Assembly: GCF_910592395.1 (NCBI RefSeq)
Contig: NC_088312.1
Span: 5,208,001 to 5,272,000, forward strand
Direction of reading: 5' to 3'
Origin: Lineus longissimus
Lineage: Eukaryota; Nemertea; Pilidiophora; Heteronemertea; Lineidae
Length of the DNA: 64,000 bases
Shown here: piece after piece, positions 39,165 through 50,866 of the stretch
How the letters are laid out: each line of letters opens with the position of its first letter
How positions within the stretch are numbered: the stretch's first letter is position 1
Notes under the pieces: model-generated
Database searches by the model: none
What the model was told of the DNA's origin: nothing
The model's input: the letters and a program-made list of their open reading frames with translations, nothing else
Translations under genes and position numbers: made by a program

Positions 39165-39938
39165 TCACTTTTTGTCATTCAAGTCTGACTGAGTAAGTTT
39201 GATATGTTGTTCAATAGCGTAACGAAACTTGCACTGCCCCTTGAATTGAGTCGTCACAGAACCTTCATCCTTTGCAGTGAAGACGTTTTTATGCTTCTTA
39301 CAAATGTCGGCAATCTTTCCGTAGATTGATGTCACAAACGAGTTATTGTCATTCAGGTTTGTGAAGATCACTTGCACCCTCCCTTTAATTGTCGTGTTGA
39401 TGACGAACTGGGCATTGAACTGTTCTTCGCTGATGACGTGTTCCGCGATGACGAGTTTGTTCGGGCTCACCTGGATGGGACTGTCCACAGCCCACGTCAT
39501 CTCCTCTTCCTTGGTCTCTCCGCCTGCCTTCGTGATCTCTAACTCCTCATGGAAACCAGCATTTGCCGTCACAACCTCTTGCGGCAGCTTCAAACTGATG
39601 CTTACCTCATGCCCAACAGTGTAACCCTCTTCGAACTCCACGTGACATGTGGAACGAGTCGTTCGTTCCATTTTGAAAGAGTAATTCTGCTCATTGTCCG
39701 TGTCATTCGTGAAATGTGTTTTGAAAAGCACCTTGCTCATGGGTTTCGCCACCTTTTGCGCATCCTTATAGTCCGGCTCCGAATGAGTAAAATTTACCAG
39801 CTTCCAGTTGATTTCCATATGGAGGGCTTCTTTTGGAATCTTCGCCTGCTTCTTGGTCGCGAACTTCCTGAATCTGTCCAGGGCCCATTCTTCGACGATG
39901 TCGTCCAGATTGATGAGGTCTTTTTTGTCGTTCGGCAT
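39165..39938 (-). CDS. ETX/MTX2 (aerolysin-type) pore-forming family protein, copy 2 (subfamily A)
   Basis: Single coding exon of 257 residues and TAA. The architecture matches copy 1: N-terminal INLDDIVEEWALDRF, the FTNDT motif in place of FTNNT, alternating Thr/Ser-rich strands, a candidate hairpin around EGYTVGHEVSISLKLPQEV, a conserved EMTWAVDSPIQV segment, and a C-terminal block ending near GQCKFRYAIEQH. No signal peptide. A splice acceptor (tattttccag on the - strand) lies 22 nt before the ATG at 39960/39961, implying an upstream non-coding exon. The open frame is intact with no stops. It is convergent with HSP20-like copy 2. Pore-forming function is inferred from family resemblance. 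Confidence 0.85.
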   Translation of the reverse strand: MPNDKKDLINLDDIVEEWALDRFRKFATKKQAKIPKEALHMEINWKLVNFTHSEPDYKDAQKVAKPMSKVLFKTHFTNDTDNEQNYSFKMERTTRSTCHVEFEEGYTVGHEVSISLKLPQEVVTANAGFHEELEITKAGGETKEEEMTWAVDSPIQVSPNKLVIAEHVISEEQFNAQFVINTTIKGRVQVIFTNLNDNNSFVTSIYGKIADICKKHKNVFTAKDEGSVTTQFKGQCKFRYAIEQHIKLTQSDLNDKK

Positions 39939-42186
39939 ACTGACGGTGAAGCTTCTCTCCCTGGAAAATACAAATAAGATGATGTTTGAAATGACGGAAA
40001 GTTGAAGTTTACTAGCAACGATCTGTTTGAACTATAAGACCAAGTTACTCTCTGGCTGACGAAGTTAGGTGCTAAAGCCAGGAATTGGTCTTGTCTGCTA
40101 ACTTCGTTGCCGCTTACAATTAGTATATACATAGAGTATCAATGAGACTGTTAATGCAGCACTCAAACAAGTTGCCCTGGTGAGGAGTTGTGGCCTTGAG
40201 GTCAGATACGTATTCGGACTAATCGTAACCCGAAACTTTCTAAACCTGCCTATTCTACTGATGATCGACACCGTACAACTCGACCTCGGAACAAAGGGTC
40301 GTGTTGCTGAGAAGCGTTTTCGTGATTAATTCCTCGCGTTTGCTGATCACAGAGAGTGATTGTTTCATATTGGCCATAACAATGACACTTCGAAGCGTTG
40401 TTACATCTTTAATGCCATCATCAGTGGTTCCCTTGGGAACGGCTGATATTCTGCCCAGATGAAGCGGGGAAATGCGCATGCGACTTAGTGACCAACGCTT
40501 GGCCACGTGCCTGCAGAGACGTGGGTCCACGTCAGGAGTTCGAACATTAAACACTCTTCACAATTTCACTTGTAGAAATGTGGTACAGTGTGCTAGCTAG
40601 AGACAAACTCATTTGAATACGTTGATGTACAAGAACGTGGCATCGTAACCTCTCTGTGGACAAGTATCGTCGAGTCTTATTCATTTGGTGAGAGTGGGTG
40701 AAACTTATTAAAGGAGAACTTCTCGTTCAGATGATAACGTACATGCGTGTGAAGGTGGTCTTTTAATATGGGTTAAGATCAGTTTGAATAGGCTTTCTGT
40801 ACAAGGGTTTGGTACCACGAACAATTTCATACATACGTGAATGCTTATTACCATGATGTTTTGAATACACAATAGACGTGGGAAGAGAGATACCATCGGG
40901 TGTTCACAAGAAATAAATACCTCAGTGTTAGACATTGTAAACAATGGCTAGGTATGTAGGCTATGATGGTATCTATGTTACAGCCAGGCATAAGAAAAGG
41001 TATGTGAAACATTCCATAATGGTATCGTACATACCTACAATATGACGGAGGCATGCAGTGTACGATCTAGGAAAAGGGATTTCGCTCTATTTAAGAACTA
41101 TTTCAGTGATCGCTCTTCTAGGCTCTCGTAAAGGAACCTCGCACAAACATCAGTATGATGATCTTCGATTGTACGGATCTGCAAGTAACTTTCTTCAGGG
41201 CTGCACAGTTCGCGAGATATTGTTAATTGTTCCCTTGATATCAGTAGCTGCGGTAACCGTTGTTTTTGGAAGGAGCCAACACGCAACGCCAATCAACAAA
41301 ACCAAGACCTTAGAAGAAATGGTATAGACGAGACTCGGGCTGACCAATATAATTTTATTGGACCATGTGGATAGTTAGTCATTGCTTTGTCTGCGAAGCA
41401 ATGTCGGGGTAACCTTCGATCAAGTAGCTTCTCTGATTAACAATACATTTGCATAAATCGCCAATCGTAGCATGCTTTAGTTTGGCATGGTATCGTTAAT
41501 CGAGCCCCTGACGGATTACCCAGCTGCAGAACACCATTGTAATGAGAGCCAACCCGCAACTCCCAACCAGATCCAGTTCCCGCAAGGCCTCTATTTGCCC
41601 AGGGCTTTTATATTGGACTCCGAGGACGCTGATCATTACTCAGTGTTTCATGTATCATTGCTTTTGTCAGCAACGCCAATAATTGAGTAACCTTCAAATA
41701 TAGCACATCAAACTGCTGTATTAGACTTTGCAAAAGACGAAATCATGGACTCCAAGAGTTGCATATTACATCCATACATGTAGTTAATCCTAGACGCAAG
41801 GGCCCAACGCGCCGCGTAGCGGCAAAAAAGCGAAGCTGGCGAAACATTTATAACGGGTCACCGTCACTTATTATTGGACTTATAGCGCATTTACGGGGTT
41901 GCAACTATTTTGCTTTATAGTGTCACCAGGAAAGAAAAGCATGCGACCTAACGCCGATCTATTTGTATAAAGTGATAATTGGAAGGTATATAGTAGGAAA
42001 TATCAATAAAATAATCATTCCATGTCGTCTTTTGAGGGCATTTTTGATTGTAAAAAATATATGTGTACGTCACCGTAGTCTCTGCAATGATAATTTTATC
42101 AGAGCAGTCTCGCGCAAGTAGAAGTTCTTTACCTATTAGTTCTTCACTTATTAGTCTCAACGTCTGGCGCAAAGCCAGACGTTTTC

Positions 42187-42330
42187 CATTACGATTTCAC
42201 TACGATGTTTGACAAGAAGGAGCAGTGCGCGAGATATGCTAATGAGCAGACTTCCCTCGCTTGAGTTTCTGAAGAATGTTCCATATCGCGCTAAGCTCAT
42301 CACTACTGATTATGACAGGCGTGCAACGGT
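42187..42330. repeat. Partial copy of the sequence at 44166-44310
   Basis: About 140 bp here (core TTTGACAAGAAGGAGCAGTG) is highly similar, in the same orientation, to 44166-44310. It looks like a truncated copy of the element that spans 43317-44603, or an independent capture of the same source sequence. Neither copy is open for its whole length. Confidence 0.75.
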
Positions 42331-43101
42331 AGGTATCTGCTCCCCAACTTCCACCCTAATACGGTACAATAAGTTACCATTTGATGGGAATGGGACAATG
42401 CCCTCACTGTGTATGGAGTCATAGGGATAAGAAGACATTATTCATTAGTGTTGGTACAAGTGATTTTGCCCAAAAAGCATGCGCATTCAAAAAACAAAAT
42501 ATGCAAGGTTACGGTATCACGTACATGACCATGACGACGTGCAGAAAGTGCACTGGCCAGTGCATACCCTATGGCTATGTACTAGTAAACATGGTAAACA
42601 TGAACAACATCATTATTCATCGGCAGTTCATTTTACTTCGAGCTTTTCCTGAAACATATAGCCATGATGATTAGGCCTACCATGTACCATGACCAATAAC
42701 AGCACTAGATCATGTACATGTCAACAAGTTCACATGAACCGTATAATCCCGCATGGCGCATGTGGGGCATGCATCTAAACCAAAGCCCCAAAATCACTTG
42801 TTTTGGTCTATTTCACTTGTGTTTCCCCCGTCTCCCGGTCCATAATACATTTACAGTTTACAATCCCCGATCATGGCCCAACAAAAGGTCATCGGTTGAC
42901 TAAAGGAACACAACTGTTCAATGGATTTATAGTTGAATGCGATCAAACTACGTCTTTTCAATCGTGGATTGTAAATTTAACCCCATGGGCCTAGGGAAGG
43001 CCCTATAACAATACTTTCGACACAGTTATTATCTCCGCTGCCTCCACCATGTTACACACAGTGCTCACTGCTGATTCTAAAATGCGCCACCTAGTCAAAA
43101 C

Positions 43102-43681
43102 ACATGCTAATGAGGTATGATAATGATAATATATGGACTTCTAGGAATAGATCTCTTTCCAATATTTCGTCATTCCACTATCGTCATCACCTCATCATAC
43201 TTTCATTGACATTACAGGCACACATCCACAGAGCACTCTTCAAATCATCTACACAGTGGTTATCCAACTAGGATTATAAAGGTAATTTCTTAGCCCCACA
43301 CAGTGGGTTTCAGTCTTGATAAAGGGGCACTATTGCTAGCAGCTAGGTAGGCAAGATAAAGTTAGACGAAGTAGCCGATAGGGGTCTCTCACCCCTCAAA
43401 GTCCGTCACAACTATTCAAGCTTGTACAAGGAATACATGGAGCGCTGACTCTAACAAGACCCAATGGGAATGTCGCACAGTCATCTGTCAAAAACAAGAC
43501 CTATGTTGCAGTATGATCTCTTGCCAATATTTAATAATTGCACTATCGTCATCACCTCATCATACTTCATTGACATTACAGGTACACATTGACATAGACC
43601 ACTGTTGCAGTCAACGACACAGTCGCTATCCAAGTAGCATTATAGAGGTAATTATCATTATCATACCTCATTAGCATGTGA
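43102..43681. mobile_element. TIR element with about 30-bp inverted ends
   Basis: Starts with CACATGCTAATGAGGTATGA (about 43102-43131), and the reverse complement of this 30-bp end occurs at about 43652-43681. The 580-bp interior has no open frame of note and contains part of a diverged direct duplication. This suggests a non-autonomous DNA transposon. Confidence 0.65.
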
Positions 43682-43940
43682 ACCAATCACGTCGCGTCCT
43701 TTGCGATCACGGCAAAGCCTCATGGAATAATGTCTTTCACCGTTGAATAATTTTTCATATTCCATGCCTACAACTTCAATTTCTTCATATTCCATGGCTA
43801 GAAGTTCAATACTAATATAATATCCAAGATAAAGTTACAAGAAGTAGTCAATAGGGGTCTCTCACCTCTCACTGTATGTCCACACTATTCACGCTTGTAC
43901 GAGGAATACATTCAATGCTGAATCTAACAACACCCAGGGC
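43149..43940. repeat. Diverged tandem duplication
   Basis: Segment 43149-43295 is similar to 43513-43655 (shared cactatcgtcatcacctcat). Segment 43349-43467 is similar to 43822-43940 (shared aataagg-free core ataggggtctctcac). The offset grows from about 364 to 473 bp, consistent with one duplication followed by an insertion of about 109 bp. Confidence 0.65.
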
Positions 43941-44603
43941 CCTTACTCTGTATATTAGTCACTGGAAGATGGCCCATTTCATTCCTTGCTTCTACATCAC
44001 CTATAGTCTCATTGCAAACGCCTCAGTTCTATGATATCACATTCACTTTCAGCTGTCATGCAACGCAACAACTGTGCTATCTGCCATCGCACATCAACGA
44101 AGAAGTGCAGCCGCCCACATTCCACCTCACGTCTGTCCGACCAGCTGCAATCCTCGAGGACGCCCCACTGTACCACGATTTCACTACGATGTTTGACAAG
44201 AAGGAGCAGTGTGCGAGATAGGCAAATGAGCAGACTTCCCTCGCTTGAGTTTCGGAAGAATGTTCCATATCGCGCTAAGCTGACCACTGCTGACCATGAC
44301 AGGCGTGCATTGGACTGGTACAGGTTGGAACTGAACATTGAATATGCTGGTGGTGACGCTTTCTGATGAGAAGTTGGTCGTGACTGATGCAGTATCCTTG
44401 GACTTGTCCACAGCATCGTTCAATCATTGCTCTCTGTGCTGCCTTGATTCTGTACTTACCCAAATACTAAGACCAAATGCCTGTTGACTGTGCTTTAAGA
44501 GAGACTGGCGCCATGCCTAGAGATATGACTGACCCCTATTGGCAAATTTGTATGACTTTATCTTGCCTACCTAGCTGCTGCCTATAGTCTCCCTTTAACT
44601 GCG
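43317..44603. mobile_element. Composite element with about 70-bp inverted ends
   Basis: The block near 43317-43390 (core AGCAGCTAGGTAGGCAAGAT) recurs in inverted orientation at about 44528-44603, enclosing 1.3 kb. The interior at 44166-44310 is duplicated at 42187-42330. A possible captured, spliced fragment rich in Cys, His and Arg lies at 44030-44360, interrupted by stops. A related partial block (gctaggcaggtcagaataag...tgatagggg) sits in a PDE10A intron near 1272-1330, so the family is dispersed. Confidence 0.55.
44461..44517. repeat. Direct repeat of 44815-44871
   Basis: A 57-bp segment (core GACCAAATGCCTGTTGACTG) is repeated almost exactly at 44815-44871, about 354 bp downstream. The second copy forms one arm of the long hairpin at 44835-44898. 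Confidence 0.75.
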
Positions 44604-44834
44604 GAGCACTTCAAAGTCGATAAAATGCCATGTTCCACCTTTTAATGTGTTCAGACCGCCATTTTCAAAATAATCAAGTCGGGACACTGCCTTCTAGTCT
44701 CATAATAAATTTTGCTTTCCTCAATAATAACATTTCTTCTTCTTCAATGCTTTCATCATTCCAAACTTCTCCTCCTCTGACTTTTACAGGGGTACAGTCA
44801 TGGCAGTCAAAACCCAAATACTGAGACCAAATGC

Positions 44835-44898
44835 CTGTTGACTGTGCTTTAAGAGAGACTGGCGCCATGCCTAGTCTCTCTTAAAGCACAGTCAACAG
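44835..44898. repeat. Long perfect hairpin, 26-bp arms
   Basis: Arms 44835-44860 and 44873-44898 are perfect reverse complements around a 12-base loop (ggcgccatgcct). The left arm belongs to the direct repeat shared with 44461-44517, which lacks the right arm. The hairpin therefore arose after or during duplication. It could be a remnant foldback tip or a structured transcript. No gene context supports a specific RNA. Confidence 0.8.
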
Positions 44899-47800
44899 AC
44901 ACCAACCCCCTCAGACTCAGAAACCACAAACGCCCAACCCTTCCTGCTACCTTAATACTTCTGGGTATGGATAACAGATGGAGATTCTTATACTATTGAA
45001 GGCACAATGCTGATCAGACAGGATGATGATCAACAATATATATAATTTTATTTGACTACCAGGACTGGTAATTATTTGCTTTTGTCGGCAATTAGTCAAC
45101 GATTGAGTAATCTTCAAATCTAGCATCTCTGATGATGAGATATTTGATGAAAAGGATGGATGGTTTTCTCATCATGGTACATACACATGTACAGCTTTTC
45201 ATATGGTGTCAAGATCACGTACATGTACACTGTCAGTCAATGTCAATGTAACTGATACCCACGCGCATTACAAACTTGACTCCTTCACCAGATGGTGAGC
45301 TTCTCCTAAAGTCATTACATACCGATCGTAACTCAATAAAATATTTAAATGAATGTGCTCGAATCACTTGGGTAAGTGTTCAAATGGATCCCACCACGGC
45401 TAGTGTAGCTGCCTGTCAAAATTAGAACTCAACTTATTCACAAGTCTTTTACAGTAACTTTGTGTGACCATTCCTCTACCGTTCTGACCAGCTGATGAAA
45501 AGGAAAGGAGGTACATAGTACTAATATCACTGGCATACCAGATAGCCTACCGGATACCAGGTACCAGGTACAATGCCAAGGTTACCGTTAAAATTGTTTT
45601 AAATTATCACTTAATAATCTTACTGTCACACCTGTTGGATCTGAGAGAGGTTACTCAACCACCGTCTTTGTGCAATGTTTTGACTTCACAAATGCCCCAT
45701 TGCCATCTGGAACTCTGATGCACAAAAAGGCCAGTGAGCAAGACTGAGAAAAATATCATCTGGTCTTAGCAATGAGGTAACAAAGCAATTGGGCGTCAGG
45801 AAGTCAGGCATGTGGCTATATCCGTCAAAAGGGCACTTCAGCCCATGTATTGTCTTCCAGTACTGACCAGCTGATTTTTCTTAGCCGATTGAAAAACAAA
45901 GCTGCTACCAACTCTCAATATTGACGTTATCGAGTGGAGTCCGGGGTTGTTGTTCATCTTCCAATAAAAAAGCTACCGTTTGAACACCAGATTTTCTCTT
46001 TTTGCAATATGATGTCAGTATTGCTGATGGTCAGTAGACTGAAGTGTGCATAGAACATTGCTGATAAGCAGTGTTAGGTAAAACAATTGGTCAGTTGTTA
46101 CATCAAAAGTGTTTATGGAACCTGACAGCTTGATCATATGCTCATTGAACGACCCGCTTCACTCGTCTGACCAGGTCGAGTAAAGTCTCTGTTGTTATCT
46201 ATGTCTCATTGTTTTTGTGACATAATCCACAATCGCAATCGGTAGACATTGTTGGAATGGTCTTGTTGGCTACTCTTGTTAAAGGAAGGTAGAGCAAAAA
46301 TGACATTTGTGAGAAACATTGACAAGGATACGACCTGCTCGCCCAATCTTCAAGAAAGCTAGCAGACATTCGTGCAAAAATGCAACACCAGAATTGTGAT
46401 AGCCTATCCAAAGAACCAACATTTCATCAACAACAACCGGATGTGTTACAGCTATTTTCCTATATACTGTTCTTTTTGATAAAAAATAATACGAGGGGAT
46501 ATCAAATGAGCGGAAATGCTAAATATTTTGCAATTTATTTGACACTTTTTATACATTTTCACACCCAAATTCATCGTGGTACAACTGTTTATCACCAAAA
46601 GGCGGTCTGATATGACGTTCCAGCGCTCCCACCTTCCCCACATATCATGCTCTCATAAGTATTTTCCCGATTGCCTTTATCAGTCACTTATGTTTATTTC
46701 AACGCTTCCTTTCCCTCGAGAAACCAATAATTTACCATTTGATGTCTGCATCTAAATAGTTGAATCATTAATAAATATACGCTATGAATCTATTTGGACT
46801 GTGCCGGATTGCAGAGAGTTTTTGTTTAAACAGGTTTTAACAGTTCAATAAATAGCTGTCACGTGTGTACCTGTATTAAGTTCACCTAACCAGGCTGATT
46901 TCTCTGACCGTGTGCTAAGAGTAGCTTTATATTTTATCAGTCTTTGCGCCTACATCTGTTGGCAGGGCTAATATCGGAATATGTTTTACATGACATGAGA
47001 TATCATCACTCCATAGGCCTTTCAAATTCAAAATGGCGGCTACTGGAATGTCATTTCCAAACCTGGCTTTGCCCCATACTGCCATATGGCTTAGGATAAT
47101 CACCTTTTGTGACGGATAAAGCAAAACTTTACAACTAAATCCAGGATTATAATAATAACATTTGTATTTTACGGGCTTATTCTCTTGATTTCTTTTTAAT
47201 TTTACTGCTGTTGTTTGTGCAATATGAACCGTTTTAAAGAATATTGCGATAACAGTATATTCAAAGGGTTAAATGTATACATGAAAGTGTAATATACATG
47301 TAAATTCCATCATGGCGGACCGACTTTATGTCTTTTTGTCTGCTGACAAGTTTTAACTAGCTTGAAGTATCATGCACTAAACAGTTGTTAACGAGATTTT
47401 TAATAAGTGCGGATCTTTATATCATGACTGGCCTTTACTTATTTAGATATTTGTCCTCCAAGAATGTCCAAGAGTTTCTTCCCGGTCAAGCCAACACTAT
47501 GGCTAATCATAATCATCCGACACTTAAACACGACCCCAATTACTGCTACAGATTGTCCTAAATATCAAGACTGTATTTAATTACACAAAACCCAATTAAG
47601 CTTCATTTCCCCCACTTCTAAGATGTGAATATTTTGTATATCTCAGGATATCACACGCACTTTAAAAACGGGTGAAATGCGTCTAAACTCGTTGGTGCAT
47701 TTTTGCATAAATTATGCGAATGCTTTTGAGGTAATAATAGAATATCAAAAACACAAAATCTAGATCCATTACACCAACTAACGTCTCTATCCAGATATCA

Positions 47801-48415
47801 ACAAATTGATTAGTTTCCTTTTATTACTTGAAACCACGTCGTCACATTTTGAAGAGTTGTGAAAGAATGAAATTAGTAAATTTTGGCGTTCTATCAGGAA
47901 GCTCTACCTTGCTATATATATCTCAGGCAGAACTGCTAATCAGAACATATCAGGGGGAAGAATGTGTGGGCTTTGTGTTGAGAACTTCCCAAAATATCAA
48001 AAAACGAAAAACGAAAAATAATTCCACTTACCTCTTTCAATGATATGTATCACATGAAATGTAATAAAATGTCCTGTGAGTTCCTCTCCAAAGAATGATG
48101 TGTTGATCCGTCTGAAAATGTAACACCTAGAAATCCTCCATGAAACCTCTTTGTGACGTTTGGTAAGCTATTTTCAGGCAGGTGGTGCAGACAGTGACAT
48201 CGGATTGTGATACGTTCGGAAGTGCTCGGAAATGTTCGGACAGTGATTATGAGTAGGCCGCCTGATATCATGAGTACTTTTTGTACTTTATGTTGTCGAT
48301 TGTTTTGTTTATTCTGTATCTCATCATACGATACTCTCCGTTACATAAACATTCATTTACCATACAGTTCAAGTTCACCGTTAGGGCCTATGAGTTATAA
48401 TAATAAACCTGCTGT

Positions 48416-48598
48416 TTGGTGAGCACTGTTCCACTGCGCGTTCCAGTTGAGAGACTGACGCGTATGGACGATATCTATGTTACGCACTTTTTACTTCCTC
48501 TATTAACTGGGCGAGGAATACTACCTAATTATAGTGAAGAAGTTATCACTGAGTTGCAGAAGATGCCATTCATAGCACAACTTTACCTAACCTTTTAG
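48416..48598 (+). other. Short open frame with faint death-fold (CARD-like) pattern
   Basis: An open frame containing FLLPLLTGRGILPNYSEE followed by a segment with ITELQK and a hydrophobic end is reminiscent of helices 2-4 of a CARD (LL...rGIL....EEI..lq). A possible acceptor (gcgttccag) precedes it at about 48447. It stops before a complete domain would end and no flanking exon was found. It may be chance or a relic; I do not call it a gene. Confidence 0.15.
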
Positions 48599-48905
48599 GC
48601 TTAGGACATACAAACCTGAACTACAAAGACACAGAGTGACTTTCGTTCCAGATATCAGGGCATTTCTGTCATATTTACGATTCTATTATCACCGATAGTT
48701 GACATTTTTGTATTATAAAGAATGAGTAGTTTTTTAATTGTGAATTCGCATCCCAGTGCTCGGTCCCGGTGCCAGGTAGCTCAGTTTCGTAAATTCCCGC
48801 GCATTCCCAAATAGCTAACGACGACACCACTGGTACCTTACGGCGAAACTCGGAACTTCAGGCTGGTCGCATTCAGATTGTGTCCAGATGTTGAACGAAA
48901 TAGCC

Positions 48906-49427
48906 ATGACATGATTCTTGGGGTTGACATGGCCCACAAATTCCGATTTGATACCGCGGCCCGAGATATACTGTAGCTATTATAGTAAAATAAAGGTCCG
49001 TGCTGGGTCCATGACATGATTCTTGGGGTTGACATCGCCCACAAATTCCGATTTGATGCCGCGGCCCGAGATATACTGTAGCTATTATAGTAAAATAAAG
49101 GTCCGTGCTGGGTCCATGACAGGATTCTTGGGGTTGACATCGCCCACAAATTCCGATTTGATGCCGCCGCCCGAGATATACTGTAGCTATTATAGTAAAA
49201 TAAAGGTCCGTGCTGGGTCCATGACATGATTCTTGGGGTTGACATGGCCCACAAATTCCGATTTGATGCCGCCGCCGAGATATACTGTAGCTATTATAGT
49301 AAAATAAAGGTCCGTGCTGGGTCCACGACATGATTCTTGGGGTTGACATCGCCCGCAAATTCCTATTTGATGCCGCGGCCCGAGATATATACTGTAGCTA
49401 TTATAGTAAAATAAAGGTCCGTGCTGG
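48906..49427. repeat. Minisatellite, 105-bp unit x 5
   Basis: Five head-to-tail copies start near 48906, 49011, 49116, 49221 and 49325. The spacing is 105 bp, with one copy of 104 because of a single-base deletion in a GCC/CCG run. Copies differ by a few substitutions. Each unit carries gtaaaataaaggtccgtgc and ends in gggtcca. Open frames on both strands through this region are by-products of the repeat period. Confidence 0.93.
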
Positions 49428-50866
49428 AACAAACCCTGAGTTGATGTTGACTTCAGTCACGGAAGATGGCGATAAGCTCGCATCAGAGTCGTTCGGTCAG
49501 AGGTTTGCCCGGAAATTAGCGAGCTCACCCGGACATTTTTAACATCTGGTTTTCTTTTCCAAGGCGTTGTCTCTGACGTCATCCACTGAATAAATAATCA
49601 ACTATTGATGATAGCATTATGTCGGAGTCTGCATGGATTTCATTAGCATATCGATCGAATCGTTACCATGGCAGCATGATTACTACGGATTTCAGAGTTG
49701 GCTTCTCATTGATTAGTGCCGGGAAACACACTCCATCAACATCTGCTGATAATATAGAATTGCCAGAGATGCACACATGCACAGCTGTATGTTCAGAATG
49801 CACAACAACTCGGTCTTCACCTACATAAGGCGCGGCCATGCTTTAGAAGCAAACGTATTCCTTCATGCATTCTGGTGGCTATTTTCTGTCCTCAAAAGAC
49901 CAATTTGGGACAAATGGAAATTACAATTAAACGCATGGAATTCTTTCTGTGCAACCCAGCAGTAAAACGTGCAATTTGGTTACTCCAGAGTCTTTCAATG
50001 AATTATGGAAAGCCTCTGTTTACTCTAAGGTGCAACCCAATTAAGGTGCAACCAGAGTTACTTGAATTAAAACGCCATAAAATGATATCAAATTCATTCT
50101 ATTAACTTATTTTATTCACATGACTGCATACAGTTGTCCAGGTCAACATATGTAATCTAAAGGCATAGTCTCAATAGCTATACATCTAACGATCATTAAA
50201 CAATAGTGCGAGACGAATCTTCCAGGGGAGACTAAAATTTACTGTCACACCGGTATCATGTTCTCAATTTTAGACCACCAAATCTGGTGAAGTTAGGAAC
50301 CAAATCTCTTCTCGACAGTACATTGGAACAGACAATTCCTGATATAGTTTATCATACAATGTTGGCTACCTGGTGCATTATCTTGTTCCTTTCAGTTTGC
50401 ATTGGACGTCGATTACTCGATTACTCATCCTGGAATCAGCGGCAGTGCAATGCGGAAGGATACGTGATAACTACTTTTTAGTATTGTTTAATTTCTTACG
50501 TCCGGATAACCGTGCGCATCTGAATAGTTCCTTCATTTAAATCACTTATGTTGAAGATGCGACATTCTCTTGGATCGTAACATCTGTAAAAGTAGCAACC
50601 GCACGACTTGTTTCGATTTGGATTGAACTGTTTTTTTTTCCATTGAGGGATCAAATTATCGTTTTGTTGGCGGGCACAACATGGCGTCTGCGGGCAAACA
50701 GCAGAGTTCCTCCACATAGTCACCATTTGTGCCAAGATCAATATATTCTAGTATAACAGTACCGCACTACTGTCTGAAGGGTAAAGGGACTGATGCTCAA
50801 ATTTTGAACACAGCACGGACTCACAGTAGTTGTTATGTGATCGTATGTGGACATTCCTTTTTGACG

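Larger units (their letters stand above)
39961..50866. other. Repeat-rich spacer between pairs 2 and 3
   Basis: Nearly 11 kb without a confident gene. It must contain the upstream parts of pore-former copy 2 and the promoter of HSP20-like copy 3. From about 41.3 to 45.1 kb it is dense in duplicated and inverted repeats (listed separately). Three diverged copies of a short sequence resembling gcttttgtc...attgagtaa..cttcaa lie near 41380-41440, 41655-41700 and 45075-45125. The 105-bp minisatellite is at 48906-49427. Confidence 0.55.

Noticed and set aside
48838..49432. Repetitive open frames on both strands in the 105-bp minisatellite
   Set aside because: Same cause: the period is a multiple of 3. 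They contain no non-repeat protein sequence of interest.
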